From Microterricola gilva (GTDB lineage Bacteria; Actinomycetota; Actinomycetes; Actinomycetales; Microbacteriaceae), in the NCBI RefSeq assembly GCF_004217495.1, contig NZ_SHLC01000001.1, forward strand, positions 248,001-312,000: a stretch of 64,000 nt of DNA, in the 5' to 3' direction. The notes under the pieces are model-generated. The model was not told the origin of the DNA, made no database searches, and worked only from the letters and a program-made list of their open reading frames with translations. Below, in pieces: positions 60,659-64,000 of the stretch. Each line of letters starts with the position of its first letter. Position 1 is the stretch's first letter. The position numbers were made by a program, and so were the translations under genes.

Positions 60659-60731
60659 TAAGCACTGCTGACGGACCCGAGATTCCCTTGGCCGGGGCTG
60701 CCGCCTTTCGCGACGCTACGCGTCGCGCGCG

Positions 60732-61322
60732 TCAGCCTTTCGCAGCTTTCGCGGCGGCCTTCGCCGCCTTCTTCGCCTCGCGCACGAGGCCGAGTGAATC
60801 GGCATCCGTGATGTCGGCGACCGAGCGGTAGGAGCCCTCCTCGCCGTACGGCGCCGACGCCTCGCGCCAACCTGCGGCGTCCAGCCCGCGCTGCTTGCCG
60901 AGCAGAGCCAGGAAGATGCGCGCCTTCTGCTCGCCGAAGCCCGGCAGCTGCTTCAGCCGGCGCAGCACCTCCGCGCCGCTCGGGGCGGCGCCGTCGCTGC
61001 CTGGACTCGTCCAGATCGCCGCCGCATCGCCACCCCACTCGCGCTCGATGATCGCACAGAGCTCCTGCACCCTGGCCGCCATCGACCCGGGGAAGCGGTG
61101 AACGGCCGGGCTCTGCCTGCAGATCTCGACGAAGGCCTCCGGCTCGGTGTGAGCGATCGTCGCGGCATCGAGCGTTCCGAGGCGCTGGCGCAGCTTCTCC
61201 GGTCCGGCGAAGGCGGTCTCCATCGTCACCTGCTGGTCGAGCAGCATGCCGAGCAGCAGCGCGAGCGGGCTGTCATCCAGGAGCGCGTCGCTGGCGGCAT
61301 CCCCGGTCAGATAGATGGTCAT
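60732..61322 (-). CDS. HhH-GPD-type base-excision-repair-like protein
   Basis: Protein of 196 residues. L-L-L-G-M-L-L-D-Q-Q-V resembles the Q-Q-x-S helix of HhH-GPD glycosylases, and LKQLPGFGEQKARIFLALLGK is the helix-hairpin-helix. It lacks the Fe-S cluster Cys set and the usual catalytic Lys/Asp pair after the hairpin cannot be placed, so it may be a non-catalytic or divergent form. The end is an Ala/Lys tail (KKAAKAAAKAAKG). ATG 61322. Confidence 0.78.
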   Translation of the reverse strand: MTIYLTGDAASDALLDDSPLALLLGMLLDQQVTMETAFAGPEKLRQRLGTLDAATIAHTEPEAFVEICRQSPAVHRFPGSMAARVQELCAIIEREWGGDAAAIWTSPGSDGAAPSGAEVLRRLKQLPGFGEQKARIFLALLGKQRGLDAAGWREASAPYGEEGSYRSVADITDADSLGLVREAKKAAKAAAKAAKG

Positions 61323-61361
61323 GTCACTCGCTTTCGTGGTGGCGGGTCAGAGCTGGGCAGG

Positions 61362-62393
<1,032 letters not shown>

Positions 62394-62455
62394 TCAGCCT
62401 AACCACGCCGGGCCTCACCGGTGCGGGGAAGTCGCACAACATCTACGCTCGATGC

Positions 62456-63412
62456 ATGCGTGAGTTCTATCCGGAGATCCAGCCGTACGAGACCGGCCTG
62501 CTCGATGTCGGCGACGGCCAACAGATCTACTGGGAGGTCTCCGGCAATCCAGACGGCAAGCCTGCTGTGTATGTGCACGGCGGGCCGGGTGCAGGCAGTG
62601 GCCCGGCACAGCGGAGGGTGTTCGACCCGGAGAAGTACCGCATCGTGCTCTTCGACCAGCGCGGATGCGGGAAGAGCCTGCCGCATGCGAGCGACCCGGA
62701 TGCCGAGCTCACGGCGAACACGAGCTGGCACCTGGTCGCCGACATGGAGAAGCTGCGCACCCACCTCGGCATCGAGACCTGGCTCGTCTGCGGTGGTTCC
62801 TGGGGCAGCGCCCTCGCGCTCGCCTACGCCCAGACCCACCCGGGCAGTGTCAGCGAACTCGTGCTGCGCGGCATCTTCACCCTGCGTCGGACGGAGCTCG
62901 ACTGGTTCTACCAGGGCGGCGCGAGCGCCCTGTTCCCCGATCTCTGGGAGAGCTTCCTCGAGCCGGTGCCCGTCGAGGAACGCGGCAACATGATCCGCGC
63001 GTACAGCCGCCTGCTGAACGACCCTGACCCGGCCGTGCACGGCCCGGCGGCCGTCGCCTGGGCGCTCTGGGAGTCCTCGACGATCACGCTCCTGCCGCAG
63101 AAGCACACGATCGACCACTTCACCGAGGAACGCTTCGCGGTCGCCTTCGCCCGCATCGAGAACCACTTCTTCATGAACGGCGGGTGGTGGGAGGACGGGC
63201 AGCTCATCCGTGACGCCGTGAAGCTCCGCGACATCCCGGCCGTCATCGTGCAGGGGCGCTACGACGCGTGCACCCCGGCGATGACGGCCTGGGACCTGCA
63301 CACGGCGTGGCCGGAGGCGGAGTTCCACATGATCCCGGATGCCGGACACGCCTTCGACGAGCCCGGAATCCTCGACGCACTGATCATGGCGACGGACCGC
63401 TTCGCGGCGTAG
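62456..63412 (+). CDS. pip: Proline iminopeptidase
   Basis: Alpha/beta-hydrolase peptidase of 318 residues (family S33) that removes N-terminal proline. HGGPG (41-45) is the oxyanion element, DQRGCGKS (67-74), the nucleophile Ser115 in C-G-G-S-W-G-S, Asp of R-Y-D-A-C-T, and His of D-A-G-H-A-F. Cytosolic. ATG 62456, divergent from mdh by 65 bp. The next gene starts 9 bp after its stop. Confidence 0.94.
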   Translation: MREFYPEIQPYETGLLDVGDGQQIYWEVSGNPDGKPAVYVHGGPGAGSGPAQRRVFDPEKYRIVLFDQRGCGKSLPHASDPDAELTANTSWHLVADMEKLRTHLGIETWLVCGGSWGSALALAYAQTHPGSVSELVLRGIFTLRRTELDWFYQGGASALFPDLWESFLEPVPVEERGNMIRAYSRLLNDPDPAVHGPAAVAWALWESSTITLLPQKHTIDHFTEERFAVAFARIENHFFMNGGWWEDGQLIRDAVKLRDIPAVIVQGRYDACTPAMTAWDLHTAWPEAEFHMIPDAGHAFDEPGILDALIMATDRFAA

Positions 63413-63421
63413 CGTGCAGGC

Positions 63422-64000
63422 ATGACGTTCAACGACAAGGCGGACATCTCCGGAGGCAAGGTCTCCAAGCGCGGCCGCAACACCGGCATCGCCGTCGGCG
63501 GCGGTGTCGGCGTGATCGTGCTCTTCGTGCTCTCGCAGTTGTTGGGTGTCGACCTCACCGGCCTGGCTGGCGGCGAGCAGAGCGGCCAATCGCAGAGCGA
63601 GGAGGGCGACAGCCTCGAGGCCTGCCAGACCGGTGCGGACGCCAACACGGACGTCGAGTGCAGGATGAAGGGCGCGGCGGCCTCGCTCGAGGCGTACTGG
63701 AGCGTGGAGTATCCGCTGCTCGGCGGCAGCTACGTCTCGCCGAACGACATGCAGCTCTTCACCGCGTCGACGCAGACCGGCTGCGGTGCGGCGTCGAGCG
63801 CGACCGGCCCGTTCTACTGCCCACCGGAGCAGGCGATCTACCTGGACACGAGCTTCTACGACGAGCTCCGCGGCCGCTTCGGTTCCAGCGGGGGGCCTCT
63901 CGCCGAGATGTACGTCGTCGCCCACGAGTGGGGCCACCACATCCAGAACATCGCCGGGATCCTGGAGCAGGCGCAGGACGGCCAGACCGGGCCGGCCTCC
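63422..64000 (+). CDS. Neutral zinc metallopeptidase (YpfJ-like), 3' end outside window
   Basis: The frame is open from ATG 63422 to the last base (193 residues). N-terminal basic part, one helix (about 22-40; IAVGGGVGVIVLFVLSQLLG), a Ser/Gln/Glu linker, then the peptidase start with EYPLLGGSYVSP, TGPFYCPPEQAIYLDTSFYDEL and the zinc motif HEWGHH (168-173; His168, Glu169, His172). This is the 'neutral zinc metallopeptidase' family, anchored with the domain outside. The missing part should hold the third zinc ligand. Confidence 0.85.
   Translation, partial: MTFNDKADISGGKVSKRGRNTGIAVGGGVGVIVLFVLSQLLGVDLTGLAGGEQSGQSQSEEGDSLEACQTGADANTDVECRMKGAAASLEAYWSVEYPLLGGSYVSPNDMQLFTASTQTGCGAASSATGPFYCPPEQAIYLDTSFYDELRGRFGSSGGPLAEMYVVAHEWGHHIQNIAGILEQAQDGQTGPAS

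Overview
This is a high-GC actinobacterial chromosome segment, most probably from the family Microbacteriaceae. The evidence is the strong G/C third-position bias, the actinobacterial histidine-utilisation layout with an IclR-type regulator, actinobacterial families (DipZ-type DsbD, YcnI/CopC, a sortase-E-type LAETG protein, LLM flavin/F420 oxidoreductases), and the extreme abundance of the octamer GGATGCCG/CGGCATCC. I see no rRNA, tRNA, CRISPR array, transposase or prophage gene. Both window edges cut through genes.

Region 1 (1-10.8 kb) is a dispersed histidine-degradation regulon. hutG is at 579, hutU-hutI is a leftward pair, the IclR-type hutR diverges from hutU, and hutH lies at 9.1-10.7 kb. 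A 16-bp site of form GTCTGG-N5-CAGAC occurs upstream of each of the three hut transcription units. Between them sit a dienelactone hydrolase, a SixA-type phosphatase and a secreted M23 endopeptidase. Region 2 (10.8-20.6 kb) holds a DedA protein, a membrane acyltransferase, a NarL-type two-component system, a MarR/MFS divergent pair, an aldo-keto reductase, an anchored esterase and a GNAT. Region 3 (20.6-35.3 kb) holds a DEAD-box RNA helicase with a long repetitive N-terminus, a collagen-like membrane protein, a hexapeptide-repeat protein, sbcCD, oxidoreductases, an FKBP lipoprotein, a glutaredoxin-like protein and small unknowns.

Region 4 (35.4-46.4 kb) holds an AEC transporter, an ArsR-SRPBCC-VOC cluster with a clear promoter/operator, an AroE-like enzyme, a glycosyltransferase, an EamA exporter, and a 1355-residue secreted nuclease/5'-nucleotidase. 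Region 5 (46.6-51.5 kb) is an envelope/copper region: a membrane protein, YcnI, CopC, a fasciclin lipoprotein and a DipZ-like protein. The last two are divergent and are separated by two back-to-back promoter-like sequences of identical form (CCAATCC-N15-CCGAA), which recalls the SigK-controlled mpt83-dipZ-mpt70 locus of mycobacteria. Region 6 (51.5-64 kb) holds recQ, two tail-overlapping GNATs, small membrane proteins, a sortase-type surface protein, acyl-CoA oxidase, an F420-type oxidoreductase, an HhH protein, malate dehydrogenase, proline iminopeptidase and the start of a zinc metallopeptidase.

The main structure beyond the genes is a set of intergenic inverted repeats. Almost every convergent gene junction carries a long stem-loop, mostly without a U-tract, and several belong to repeat families with two or more copies in the window. 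A second kind, built on GGTTGAGCCTGTCGAAAC, forms tandem and inverted arrays that run into gene ends.
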